A stretch of 64,000 bases of DNA from Paludibacteraceae bacterium (GTDB taxonomy: Bacteria > Bacteroidota > Bacteroidia > Bacteroidales > Paludibacteraceae): NCBI GenBank assembly GCA_017517845.1, contig JAFWXW010000038.1:1-64000 (forward strand), read 5' to 3'. Positions 36,291 to 44,430 of the stretch are shown here, piece by piece; positions within the stretch are counted from its first letter, which is position 1, and every line of letters starts with the position of its first letter. The notes under the pieces are model-generated. The model was given only the letters and a program-made list of their open reading frames with translations. It searched no databases and was not told the origin of the DNA. Both the position numbers and the translations under genes were made by a program.

Positions 36291-36344
36291 ATGAAAAGAT
36301 TCTTTACATACTTTTATTACTTTTTTTACTTTATCACAAAGTAG
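36291..36344 (+). CDS. Orphan copy of the pheA leader peptide
   Basis: The 17-residue peptide MKRFFTYFYYFFYFITK differs from the pheA leader peptide only at residue 3 (R for N). Codons from Thr6 to the stop are identical in the two copies. It is followed by the same attenuator but not by pheA, which is missing here. Confidence 0.8.
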   Translation: MKRFFTYFYYFFYFITK

Positions 36345-36426
36345 AACGGGTTTTGATGTATGTAAGTGAAATAAAATAATTAATCAAATATATTGAATCC
36401 CGTTCGTAAAGAGCGGGATTTTTTAA
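36344..36426 (+). promoter_or_regulatory. Orphan copy of the pheA attenuator
   Basis: GAACGGG (36344-36350) can pair with CCCGTTC (36399-36405), or AATCCCG (36396-36402) can pair with CGGGATT (36414-36420) ahead of a T-run. From about 36300 to 36434 the sequence matches the pheA leader with only a handful of changes, none in the pairing arms. Homology to the pheA leader ends about 8 nt before where pheA would start. Confidence 0.8.
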
Positions 36427-36436
36427 TTTTATAGCC

Positions 36437-36550
36437 CTAAAACACGGCATCGACATACTTTGGATTGGCACCCGTACATCTGCAAACCCATTTGCAATGC
36501 AAGAAATTGCAGACGCACTTCAAGGAGTTGATATTCCAGTTTTGGTTAAT
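36437..36550 (+). pseudogene. DAHP synthase internal fragment
   Basis: Thirty-eight codons read LKHGIDILWIGTRTSANPFA and on to GVDIPVLVN. They match the centre of the intact DAHP synthase at 23741-24802, with only a few changes (T for A, I for V) but many silent ones, so this is not a recent copy. It is joined directly to the leader copy at its 5' end and to a GT4 fragment at its 3' end. Confidence 0.9.
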
Positions 36551-36782
36551 TAGTACGGATAATGTAGGTTGCAGAGATGCTGTTGATGATGGTATAAATG
36601 GCTTTTTAGTACCTGTAAAAGACCATGTTGCTTTAGCTGATACTATGCGTAAGGTGATTGAAATGAGTTACGAGGAAAAAGTAGCTATGGGATTGGCAGG
36701 TCGCAAAAAAGTTGAGAGCGAGTTTGCTGACGAATTGGTTGTAAGAGTATATGAGAAAGTCTTAAAGGAAAAAATAAAATAG
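36549..36782 (+). pseudogene. GT4 glycosyltransferase C-terminal fragment
   Basis: The last 77 codons of a family 4 glycosyltransferase (STDNVGCRDAVDDGINGFLV, then helices to KEKIK) remain. The same block in the GT4 at 43225-44355 reads CDSVGCRDTVVDGETGFLVP, so this is a relative but not a copy of that gene. There is no start codon and no N-terminal domain, so it is non-functional. Confidence 0.85.
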
Positions 36783-36783
36783 T

Positions 36784-37151
36784 ATGTCAGAAATAAAGAA
36801 TTTACCATACGAACAATTGCAATCTGATACTATTAAATTGGTACGTTTCCCACTTATAGTAGGGGTTGTGATGCTACATGTGGCTTTTGAGATAATTGTT
36901 ATAAATGGTCAGAAGATAATAGATCCTCTAGATTTTCCTGCTTACGATTATTATAAATTCTTCTTTGATAAGGTTCTAGCAGTTCGTATCCCACTTTATT
37001 TTTTCATTTCTGGTTATCTGTTTTTTAATAGAGCTGATAATTTTACAAAATCTGATTACATAAAAAAATAAAGCGAAGAATAGATACATTGATGATACCC
37101 TATGTGTCATGGATTGTAATTACTATAGTAGGTATTCGCCACTTTTATTGA
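36784..37151 (+). pseudogene. Acyltransferase family 3, truncated and frameshifted
   Basis: The frame from the ATG at 36784 encodes the N-terminus of a membrane acyltransferase (LVRFPLIVGVVMLHVAFEI, RIPLYFFISGYLFFNRADN) and stops at 37071. A one-base change in the A-run near 37063-37069 would let the reading continue as KIKRRIDTLMIPYVSWIVIT to 37151, so it is a frameshift. The remaining two thirds of the gene are gone. Only 53 bp without features separate it from the next gene. Confidence 0.85.
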
Positions 37152-37204
37152 AACTATTGTCTGGAGGTAGATAAAATTTGATGTATCAAGAACAAATATA
37201 AATT

Positions 37205-37921
37205 TTAATAAAGTCTACAAGAACTTCCATCAAATTCGTATCTTAAATCACTAGGACGTGTGTTAACTTTTTTAGCTGGGATTCCTGCTACGACAGCGTA
37301 TGGTTCTACATCTTTTGTAATGACACTACCTGCACAACAAACAGCTCCAGTACCTATATGAACGCCTGGAAGAATTATTACGTTACTACCTATCCATACT
37401 CTATCATCAATAACAACAGTTTTGTTTCTTTCTGATGTGCATTCAAAATATGGATTTCTATGGTCATGTTGTTCGCTGTATATAGAAACATTTGATGAAA
37501 GATTCACATTTTCTCCTATTATTATTTTATTTCTAGCATCCAATAGAGCATTGTCGCCTATTATAGTCCCTTTACCAATTTTTAAACAATATATTCTTCT
37601 AATCTCTGTTTTATAATGAAAAACAGAATATTTCTCAATGTCTCCGCCTAATAATTTATATATTAATCTTCTTAGATGGTTTGACGGAAGAGTGCTTACG
37701 TGGAAAAGCATAAATCTTTCCCAACCGTAGTTAAAAATTCTATCCCAAATCCAATAAGGTATAACCAATAATTTTGCAAGAAAGGGCATCTCATCTTTGG
37801 TATTCCATTTCTTTCTTACCAAGTTATTTATTATTTGTATAGGAAGGATTAAGATAATTATTGCCCATTTAATGTACAATAATAGAACTAAAAAAATAAG
37901 GATGTATGTAATTTTTTCCAT
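37205..37921 (-). CDS. Hexapeptide-repeat O-acetyltransferase
   Basis: The 238-residue protein has an N-terminal hydrophobic segment (about 5-35) and then a left-handed beta-helix of the maltose/galactoside acetyltransferase type (about 110-225): GKGTIIGDNALLDARNKIII, VWIGSNVIILPGVHIGTGAV, AGIPAKKV. The usual catalytic histidine is in SEQHDHRNP. It probably acetylates a sugar of the capsule. It stands alone on the minus strand between debris and the DUF4062 gene. Confidence 0.87.
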   Translation of the reverse strand: MEKITYILIFLVLLLYIKWAIIILILPIQIINNLVRKKWNTKDEMPFLAKLLVIPYWIWDRIFNYGWERFMLFHVSTLPSNHLRRLIYKLLGGDIEKYSVFHYKTEIRRIYCLKIGKGTIIGDNALLDARNKIIIGENVNLSSNVSIYSEQHDHRNPYFECTSERNKTVVIDDRVWIGSNVIILPGVHIGTGAVCCAGSVITKDVEPYAVVAGIPAKKVNTRPSDLRYEFDGSSCRLY

Positions 37922-38125
37922 TGTATTTATATTTATAATCTTGTTTCTTGCAAAGTTATGAAATTTTTTTTATCAATTTGTCTAAATCTGATTTTTTCTT
38001 TTCTGTTATTTTTAATCTGCGTTGGTCAAAATATTATCATAAAAGGCGATTCTTTAAATTAAAAACCTTATCTTTACGCAGAAGAATATGAGAGAATAAA
38101 GCAGAAGTCTAATATTTATTTAAAA

Positions 38126-39601
38126 ATGCAAAGAATTAAAATTTTTATTAGTAGTGTGCAGGGCGAGTTCGCTCAAGAGAGAGCTATGCTTTCTCAATAT
38201 ATTCGCACAGATGCTTTATTGGGTAAGTTTTTTGAACCTTTTATTTTTGAGGAAGTTCCTGCAAATGAATTTCCTGCAAGTCATGTTTACCTCAAAGAGG
38301 TAGAACTCTCTGATATTTATTTGGGCATATTTGGAAATAAATATGGTTATGAGGATGAAGAGGGTATTTCGCCAACAGAACGTGAGTATGATTTAGCAAC
38401 ATCACTTCATAAAACTAGATTAATTTATATTAAGAGTGTAGGAGAAGAGAAACGACACATAAAGGAACAAAATTTTATCAAAAAGGTGGAGCGTAGTGTT
38501 GTTCGCAAGACTTTTGTTGATATTGATGGACTTAGAACCTCTGTTTATGCTTCTTTGGTGAGGTATTTAGAAGAAAAAGAGTATATACGTTGGCGACCAT
38601 TTGATGCATCTTATGATAGTGGGGCTACAATAGAGGATTTAGACGAGGATAAAATGAGAAATTTTATTCACATGGCTCGACTTAAACGAAATTTCCCCTT
38701 GTCAGTAGAAACATCTCCAGAAAGTTTGCTCACGCATTTAGATCTTATAGATTCAAATAATCGCATATCTAATGCTGCGGTTTTGCTGTTTGGCAAGAAA
38801 CCTCAAAAATATTTTATATCATCAGAGGTGAAGTGCGTGCAATTTTATGGCAATGTTGTAGAAAAGCCTATGCCATCTTATCAAATATATAGGGGTGATG
38901 TCTTTGAACTAGTAGATCAGGCAACTAGTTTTGTAATGAGTCGTATTGACAATTGGGTAGGGACTAGGTCGCAAGGAGATACGGCAGAGATTCCTACGCG
39001 TCCAGAGCTCCCTATTGATGCGGTAAAAGAAGCAATAGTGAATGCTATTTGCCATAGAGATTATACAAGTAATGCTAGTGTGCAGGTGATGTTATTTAAG
39101 GATAGATTGGAAATATTGAATCCTGGTACACTGCCTTATGGACTTACTGTACAGAAGTTGAGTGGTCCACATAAATCTTTACCAACAAATCCATTGCTGG
39201 CAGACCCAATGTATTGGAGTGGTTATATAGAGAAAGTAGGTACAGGAACAGAAGATATTATAAATCAATGTAAACAATATGGACTGAAAACTCCTGAGTT
39301 TCAGCAAGAAGAAGACTTTAAAGTAATAATTTGGCGTTCTTCTGCTAATGTAAGTGATCCAGACGTGATCCAGATTGATCCAGATGCGATCCAGACCGAT
39401 CCAGATAGATTAATAGTAATATTAAGAAAGAATCCTTCTATTTCTAGAACCAAACTATCCAAGGAATTAGGTATTAGCGAAAGGAAAGTGAGAAATATTA
39501 TGAATGATTTAAGGTCTAGTGGGTATCTTGTTCGTGAGGGGAGTGATAGTCATGGTCAATGGGTCTTAAATGAGCCAACAGAAGAATATAATAAAAAGTA
39601 A
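38126..39601 (+). CDS. DUF4062 - HATPase - winged-helix fusion protein
   Basis: The 491-residue protein starts with a DUF4062 domain (about 1-95, RIKIFISSVQGEFAQERAML and ELSDIYLGIFGNKYGYEDEE). Next comes the RecG-like/AAA_4 type C-terminal core with a HATPase_c_4 region (about 285-330, IDAVKEAIVNAICHRDYTSN, DRLEILNPG), then a winged helix (about 435-480, SISRTKLSKELGISERKVRN). The usual N-terminal AlbA_2 domain of such proteins is replaced by DUF4062. The linker before the winged helix (about 409-427) is made of D-P-D repeats from GATCCAGA DNA repeats. Such proteins are thought to be regulators or defence-linked; the role here is unknown. Confidence 0.8.
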   Translation: MQRIKIFISSVQGEFAQERAMLSQYIRTDALLGKFFEPFIFEEVPANEFPASHVYLKEVELSDIYLGIFGNKYGYEDEEGISPTEREYDLATSLHKTRLIYIKSVGEEKRHIKEQNFIKKVERSVVRKTFVDIDGLRTSVYASLVRYLEEKEYIRWRPFDASYDSGATIEDLDEDKMRNFIHMARLKRNFPLSVETSPESLLTHLDLIDSNNRISNAAVLLFGKKPQKYFISSEVKCVQFYGNVVEKPMPSYQIYRGDVFELVDQATSFVMSRIDNWVGTRSQGDTAEIPTRPELPIDAVKEAIVNAICHRDYTSNASVQVMLFKDRLEILNPGTLPYGLTVQKLSGPHKSLPTNPLLADPMYWSGYIEKVGTGTEDIINQCKQYGLKTPEFQQEEDFKVIIWRSSANVSDPDVIQIDPDAIQTDPDRLIVILRKNPSISRTKLSKELGISERKVRNIMNDLRSSGYLVREGSDSHGQWVLNEPTEEYNKK

Positions 39602-39612
39602 ATATCCTATTC

Positions 39613-39656
39613 TCTCCCGCACTCAATATAGAATGAAGAAGTGCGGGAGATTTTTT
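39613..39656 (+). terminator. Terminator of the DUF4062 gene
   Basis: An 11-bp GC-rich stem, TCTCCCGCACT (39613-39623) and AGTGCGGGAGA (39640-39650), is followed by six T on the plus strand. It also lies 13 nt after the stop of the convergent GT4 gene. Confidence 0.9.
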
Positions 39657-39668
39657 GTCTCTATGTTT

Positions 39669-40811
39669 TTATTTTGCATAAATAAAATCTATCAATTTAT
39701 CTAAATCTGTTGTTTGTTTTTCTGTTATTTTCAAATATTGTTTTTGAGCTTTCTTACTATATTCTGCGTGTATATCACTGTCTGAAATCTGTAAAATCCT
39801 ATTTGCAATTTCCTGTACAGAGAATGGATTGAAATAAATAGCACTATCTTGACATACCTCTGGAATACTCGTATATGGTGACGCTATAACAGGAACATTA
39901 TAATGCATTGCTTCTAGCGGAGGATAACCAAAACCTTCATTCAAAGAAGGATAAATTAAGCAATACGCATCGTGATACAGTTGCTCCAATTCCAAATCAT
40001 CTACATATCCCAGAAAATTAAATCTTTCTTTATTCTTAATTTTATATCTGTAATTTGAGGCATCTTTTGCTCCTGTTATATAAACTGCAAAATCTGGTAG
40101 ATATTTGTTGGAAAATAAATAATCAAGTGCCTTAATTGCTCTTAGATTATTCTTCTCAAATCTATTTCCACTAACTAATAGAAAAAACTTCTTATTATAT
40201 TTTCTCTCTTGTATATCATAAAGAGTTGTAGATGGACTATAAAAAACAGGAATGTTTTTTTCTCTCATCTCTGGGAAATAGACTTTTATAGAATTTGATG
40301 TATGATTACTTACTGTAACTATATTAAGATTTTCATTGGACCAACTCTTTCTATAAAAACCCTTAAGTTTATTTGAAATCATATTTGGAACAAATTTATT
40401 TGCCAAATAAAATACAAAATCTTTCTTTGTTAGGTTTTTATATTTTAAACAATTGTTATCGGCTGGAGTTTCCAAACGTCTTAATCCATGAACAGTGCCT
40501 ATTATATTGCAATTTTTAAGGGCATAAACCTTTGAGTTTGGCAAGGCAGAATAAACAGTTTTATACTTTTTGTCATCTACAATATTCTGTAACGACATAT
40601 CTTTGATATCATGAAGAACTACATTATTTTCTTTTATCAGTTCCAATATTTCTGGATTTATCCAATGCCTACTATCGTAATAACAAGCAACATCCAAATT
40701 TCTTTCTAATATTCTTTTAATTATGACCTCACCATATTTTCCACCCCCATGTCTTTTTGAATTATCAGAAGGTTGTGTAGCTGTCAAGTCATATAAAATG
40801 CAATTCTTCAT
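39669..40811 (-). CDS. Family 4 glycosyltransferase
   Basis: The 380-residue GT-B enzyme has ILYDLTATQPSDNSKRHGGG at the start, the core NIVTVSNHTSNSIKVYF, FLLVSGNRFEKNNLRAIKAL, NFLGYVDDLELEQLYHDA and the E-x7-E motif in YPSLNEGFGYPPLEAMHYNV. It probably builds the capsule repeat unit with the sugar nucleotides made by the two upstream genes. It is last in a four-gene minus-strand unit, 8 nt after the epimerase gene. Confidence 0.92.
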   Translation of the reverse strand: MKNCILYDLTATQPSDNSKRHGGGKYGEVIIKRILERNLDVACYYDSRHWINPEILELIKENNVVLHDIKDMSLQNIVDDKKYKTVYSALPNSKVYALKNCNIIGTVHGLRRLETPADNNCLKYKNLTKKDFVFYLANKFVPNMISNKLKGFYRKSWSNENLNIVTVSNHTSNSIKVYFPEMREKNIPVFYSPSTTLYDIQERKYNKKFFLLVSGNRFEKNNLRAIKALDYLFSNKYLPDFAVYITGAKDASNYRYKIKNKERFNFLGYVDDLELEQLYHDAYCLIYPSLNEGFGYPPLEAMHYNVPVIASPYTSIPEVCQDSAIYFNPFSVQEIANRILQISDSDIHAEYSKKAQKQYLKITEKQTTDLDKLIDFIYAK

Positions 40812-40819
40812 AATCTTAA

Positions 40820-41884
40820 TTATTTAGTTTTTCCATAATACTCTGCATACCACTTGGCAAATGATCTTAATCCTTCTCGCAACGAAGTAGAGGGTTTAAA
40901 CCCAAAATCTTCTTCTAATGCTGTGGTATCTGCATATGTTACTGGCACATCGCCTGCTTGCATAGGGACTAATTTCTTATGAGCCTCAAAATCATAATCA
41001 GAAGGCAACACCCCTGCTGCAAGAAGTTCTTCTTGTAATATCTCAACAAAGTTTAATAAATTTTCTGGATTACTATTGCCAATATTATAAATTTTGTATG
41101 GAGGCAAAGGAAGTCCATCTTCTCCATTAACTTTTTCTGGAGCATGTTGCATTACACGCATAATACCCTCTACAATATCGTCTATATAGGTAAAATCACG
41201 TTTGCAATTTCCATAATTAAAGATTTCTATTGTTTCACCTTTTCTTAGTTTATTGGTAAAACCAAAATATGCCATATCAGGACGACCTGCAGGACCATAT
41301 ACTGTAAAAAATCTTAACCCTGTAGAAGGGATATTGTATAGTTTGGAGTATGCATGTGCCAATAATTCATTACTCTTTTTGGTAGCTGCATATAAAGAAA
41401 CAGGATTATCAACCTGGTCTTCTACAGAGTAAGGCACTTTTTTATTTACGCCATATACGCTTGAAGAACTAGCATATACTAGATGCTCAACGCATGGATT
41501 ATTTCTGCAAGCTTCTAATATATTATAAAATCCTATTAAATTGCTCTCTATATAAGCATCTGGGTTTGTTATAGAATAACGCACACCTGCTTGAGCAGCC
41601 AGATTAACTACTACAGAGGGTCTATAATCTACAAATATTTTTTCTATTATACCTTTGTCGGCTAAATTTCCTTTAATAAACTTGAAATTTGGGAAAACAG
41701 ATAGTTTTTTTAATCTTTCTTCCTTAAGGCGAACATCGTAATAATCATTTACACTATCCAAACCTATTATAGTTACGCCACTAATATCCTTAAGTAATTT
41801 TGAAGACAAATTACTACCAATAAATCCTGCAGCACCTGTTACTAGGATTGTTTTTCCTTTTAAATCAATATTAAAATTTAGCAT
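40820..41884 (-). CDS. UDP-glucuronate 4-epimerase-like SDR enzyme
   Basis: The 354-residue extended SDR protein has the NAD motif VTGAAGFIGSNLSSKLL, the catalytic serine block YASSSSVYG, the YxxxK in YAATKKSNELL and the GRPDMAYFGFTNKLRKGE segment typical of CapI-type UDP-glucuronate epimerases. Its neighbour makes UDP-glucuronate from UDP-glucose, so it should yield UDP-galacturonate for the capsule. A UDP-glucose epimerase role is less likely but possible. Confidence 0.88.
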   Translation of the reverse strand: MLNFNIDLKGKTILVTGAAGFIGSNLSSKLLKDISGVTIIGLDSVNDYYDVRLKEERLKKLSVFPNFKFIKGNLADKGIIEKIFVDYRPSVVVNLAAQAGVRYSITNPDAYIESNLIGFYNILEACRNNPCVEHLVYASSSSVYGVNKKVPYSVEDQVDNPVSLYAATKKSNELLAHAYSKLYNIPSTGLRFFTVYGPAGRPDMAYFGFTNKLRKGETIEIFNYGNCKRDFTYIDDIVEGIMRVMQHAPEKVNGEDGLPLPPYKIYNIGNSNPENLLNFVEILQEELLAAGVLPSDYDFEAHKKLVPMQAGDVPVTYADTTALEEDFGFKPSTSLREGLRSFAKWYAEYYGKTK

Positions 41885-41886
41885 AA

Positions 41887-43209
41887 TTAATCTCTTCTAA
41901 ATACGTCTCTTGTATATACCTTATCTATCACATCATCTAGGCAAGAATCATATCTATTGGCAATAATAGCTTGAGAAGCACTCTTGAATTTCTCTAAATC
42001 ATTTACAACTACACTTCCAAAAAATGTTGTTCCATCTTCTAAGGTTGGTTCATAAATAATAATCTTGGCTCCTTTTGCTTTTATTCTCTTCATTACACCT
42101 TGAATAGAACTTTGTCTAAAATTATCGGAGTTTGACTTCATTGTTAAACGATATACACCAATAGTGCATTCTTTTTCTACATTTATATCATAAGAAGCAC
42201 TACTTTTGTAATATCCTGCCATTTCAAGCACTCTATCTGCAATGAAATCTTTGCGTGTTCTATTACTTTCTACTATAGCAGACATCATATTTTGAGGTAC
42301 ATCTTGATAGTTTGCAAGCAGTTGTTTGGTGTCTTTTGGCAAGCAATATCCTCCGTAACCAAACGATGGATTGTTGTAATGCGTTCCGATACGAGGGTCT
42401 AAACCTATACCATTTATAATTGCTTGGGTGTCTAGACCTTTTATTTCTGCATAAGTATCTAACTCATTAAAATAGGATACGCGTAGGGCAAGATATGTAT
42501 TGGCAAATAGTTTTACTGCTTCTGCTTCTTTAAGCCCCATAAATAGGGTATCTATTTGTTCTTTTAACGCTCCTTCTTGTAGAAGGCTTGCAAATTCTTT
42601 GGCAGATTCTGTCAAAAATGGAATATCTGCAATAGCCTTAATAGCAGAGTTTTCTGCATCAAATTCGTTTTTGTCTATAAATTTAGGGACACCTACTATT
42701 ATTCTACTTGGATAAAGATTGTCGTACAATGCCTTAGATTCACGTAAAAATTCTGGAGAAAATAACAGATTAAATTTTTTACCTATTAGATTTTTATCTG
42801 TTAAGAATTTTACTGCATATTTTTCATATAAACTTCTACAATAACCCACAGGAATGGTACTTTTAATTACCATTACAGCATCTGGATTTACACTTAGAAC
42901 TAAATTTATAACATCTTCGATATGATGTGTGTCAAAGAAGTTTTTTTGTGGGTCATAATTGGTTGGAGCTGCTATAACAATAAATTTTGCCTCTTTATAT
43001 GCAGATTCTCCATCTAAGGTTGCAGTTAAATTCAACTGCTTTTCTGCAAAGTACTTTTCTATATATTCGTCTTGAATAGGAGAGATCCTTTTGTTAATTT
43101 TTTCTACCTTTTCTGGAATTACATCTACAGCCATCACTTCATGATGTTGTGATAATAAAGTGGCAATAGATAAACCTACATATCCTGTACCTGCTACAGC
43201 TATCTTCAT
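41887..43209 (-). CDS. ugd: UDP-glucose 6-dehydrogenase family
   Basis: The 440-residue protein has the N-terminal NAD motif [44 protein letters not shown] and the catalytic cysteine in [15 protein letters not shown] (about 298-312). This short form is common in Bacteroidota capsule loci and oxidises UDP-glucose to UDP-glucuronate using two NAD. It lies 2 nt before the epimerase gene and 15 nt after the GT4 gene, in one operon. Confidence 0.93.
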   Translation of the reverse strand: MKIAVAGTGYVGLSIATLLSQHHEVMAVDVIPEKVEKINKRISPIQDEYIEKYFAEKQLNLTATLDGESAYKEAKFIVIAAPTNYDPQKNFFDTHHIEDVINLVLSVNPDAVMVIKSTIPVGYCRSLYEKYAVKFLTDKNLIGKKFNLLFSPEFLRESKALYDNLYPSRIIVGVPKFIDKNEFDAENSAIKAIADIPFLTESAKEFASLLQEGALKEQIDTLFMGLKEAEAVKLFANTYLALRVSYFNELDTYAEIKGLDTQAIINGIGLDPRIGTHYNNPSFGYGGYCLPKDTKQLLANYQDVPQNMMSAIVESNRTRKDFIADRVLEMAGYYKSSASYDINVEKECTIGVYRLTMKSNSDNFRQSSIQGVMKRIKAKGAKIIIYEPTLEDGTTFFGSVVVNDLEKFKSASQAIIANRYDSCLDDVIDKVYTRDVFRRD

Positions 43210-43224
43210 ATTGTAAATTTTAAA

Positions 43225-44355
43225 TTATAATTCTTCTAAAAATTTATTATAAATATCTAGATGCACTTGAATTACATCTTCTATAGAAAATTTATCCTCA
43301 GCATATTTTCTAGACTTGATGCCCATAGTTTTTCTAAGTTCTGTATCTTCAAATAAAATATCCAACTTTTCTGCTACAATCTTGCTGTCTCTTATTGGCA
43401 CTAGGAAACCGGTTTCGCCATCAACAACTGTATCTCTACACCCTACGGAATCACAAGTAATGATTGGGCGACCAATAGCAGCAGCTTCTATGCACGATTT
43501 TGGTAAGCCTTCTTTATAATACGATGGGAATGCAAATATGTGAGAACTTTCTAATAATTCTTTTACATCACTTCTTTTGCCTAACCATTGTATGTAATCA
43601 CCATCACATAATTCATTTAGTTTTTCCTTACTTACAGCCAAAGGATTTGTTTCTAATCCACCACAAAGCAGAAATTCAACCTTACCTTGATATTTATCCC
43701 TTAGGATATTAGCAGCTTCAATCAAAACCAAAACGCCTTTGTCTTCTACCATTCTTGCTGTAAATAAAACCCTCAACTTATCAGACTTAGGCTCTTCTTT
43801 ATATTTATATTGATTTAGGTCTATACCAGACCCCATAGTTCTTATACAATACTTAGAATCAATTATTTTATTTTTTATAAATAAATCAATGTCATCTGTA
43901 TTATGGAATACACAATAGGTATTTTTTCTATTATGAATAAAACGCAATACCTTTAAAATAGCCTTTGGCATTAGTTTCTTATTATATTCTGGAGAGAACA
44001 TAACTCCCAATCCACTAACAGCCGTAACCAAACCTTTTACTTTTACAAGTTTTGCTGCTAAACCACCCCAAAGAATTGTTTTAAGACCAACTAGGTGTAC
44101 AATTTCTGGTCGCTCTTTTTTGAATAAGGAATATAAAAATCTAAATGTTTTAAGTTCTTGAAAGATATTTGTGCCTGTCTTATTTATAGGTAGGTTTATG
44201 AAATGTAATCCTAAAGACTCTATTTCCTTAGACTTACCTGTATCTTCTGCTATAATAGTCACATCAAACCCCTCTTTTAAAGCTCTTAGTGCTATATCTT
44301 TTCTATGCGATAGAAAAAAATAATCTACATTAACAACAATAAAAAGTTTCTTCAT
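43225..44355 (-). CDS. Family 4 glycosyltransferase
   Basis: The 376-residue GT-B enzyme has a KKLFIVVNVDYFFLSHRKDI start like WcfL/CapM-type enzymes, VHLVGLKTILWGGLAAKL, VLFTARMVEDKGVLVLIEA and the E-x7-E motif in FPSYYKEGLPKSCIEAAAIG, then CDSVGCRDTVVDG. It is the first gene of the four-gene unit. The upstream 75 bp show no clear promoter. A fragment of a related gene lies at 36549-36782. Confidence 0.92.
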   Translation of the reverse strand: MKKLFIVVNVDYFFLSHRKDIALRALKEGFDVTIIAEDTGKSKEIESLGLHFINLPINKTGTNIFQELKTFRFLYSLFKKERPEIVHLVGLKTILWGGLAAKLVKVKGLVTAVSGLGVMFSPEYNKKLMPKAILKVLRFIHNRKNTYCVFHNTDDIDLFIKNKIIDSKYCIRTMGSGIDLNQYKYKEEPKSDKLRVLFTARMVEDKGVLVLIEAANILRDKYQGKVEFLLCGGLETNPLAVSKEKLNELCDGDYIQWLGKRSDVKELLESSHIFAFPSYYKEGLPKSCIEAAAIGRPIITCDSVGCRDTVVDGETGFLVPIRDSKIVAEKLDILFEDTELRKTMGIKSRKYAEDKFSIEDVIQVHLDIYNKFLEEL

Positions 44356-44430
44356 AACTTAAAATTTACAGATTATTATAAATTCATATATAAAACCTTC
44401 ATCTTTCTACAAATATACAAATAAATTTCA

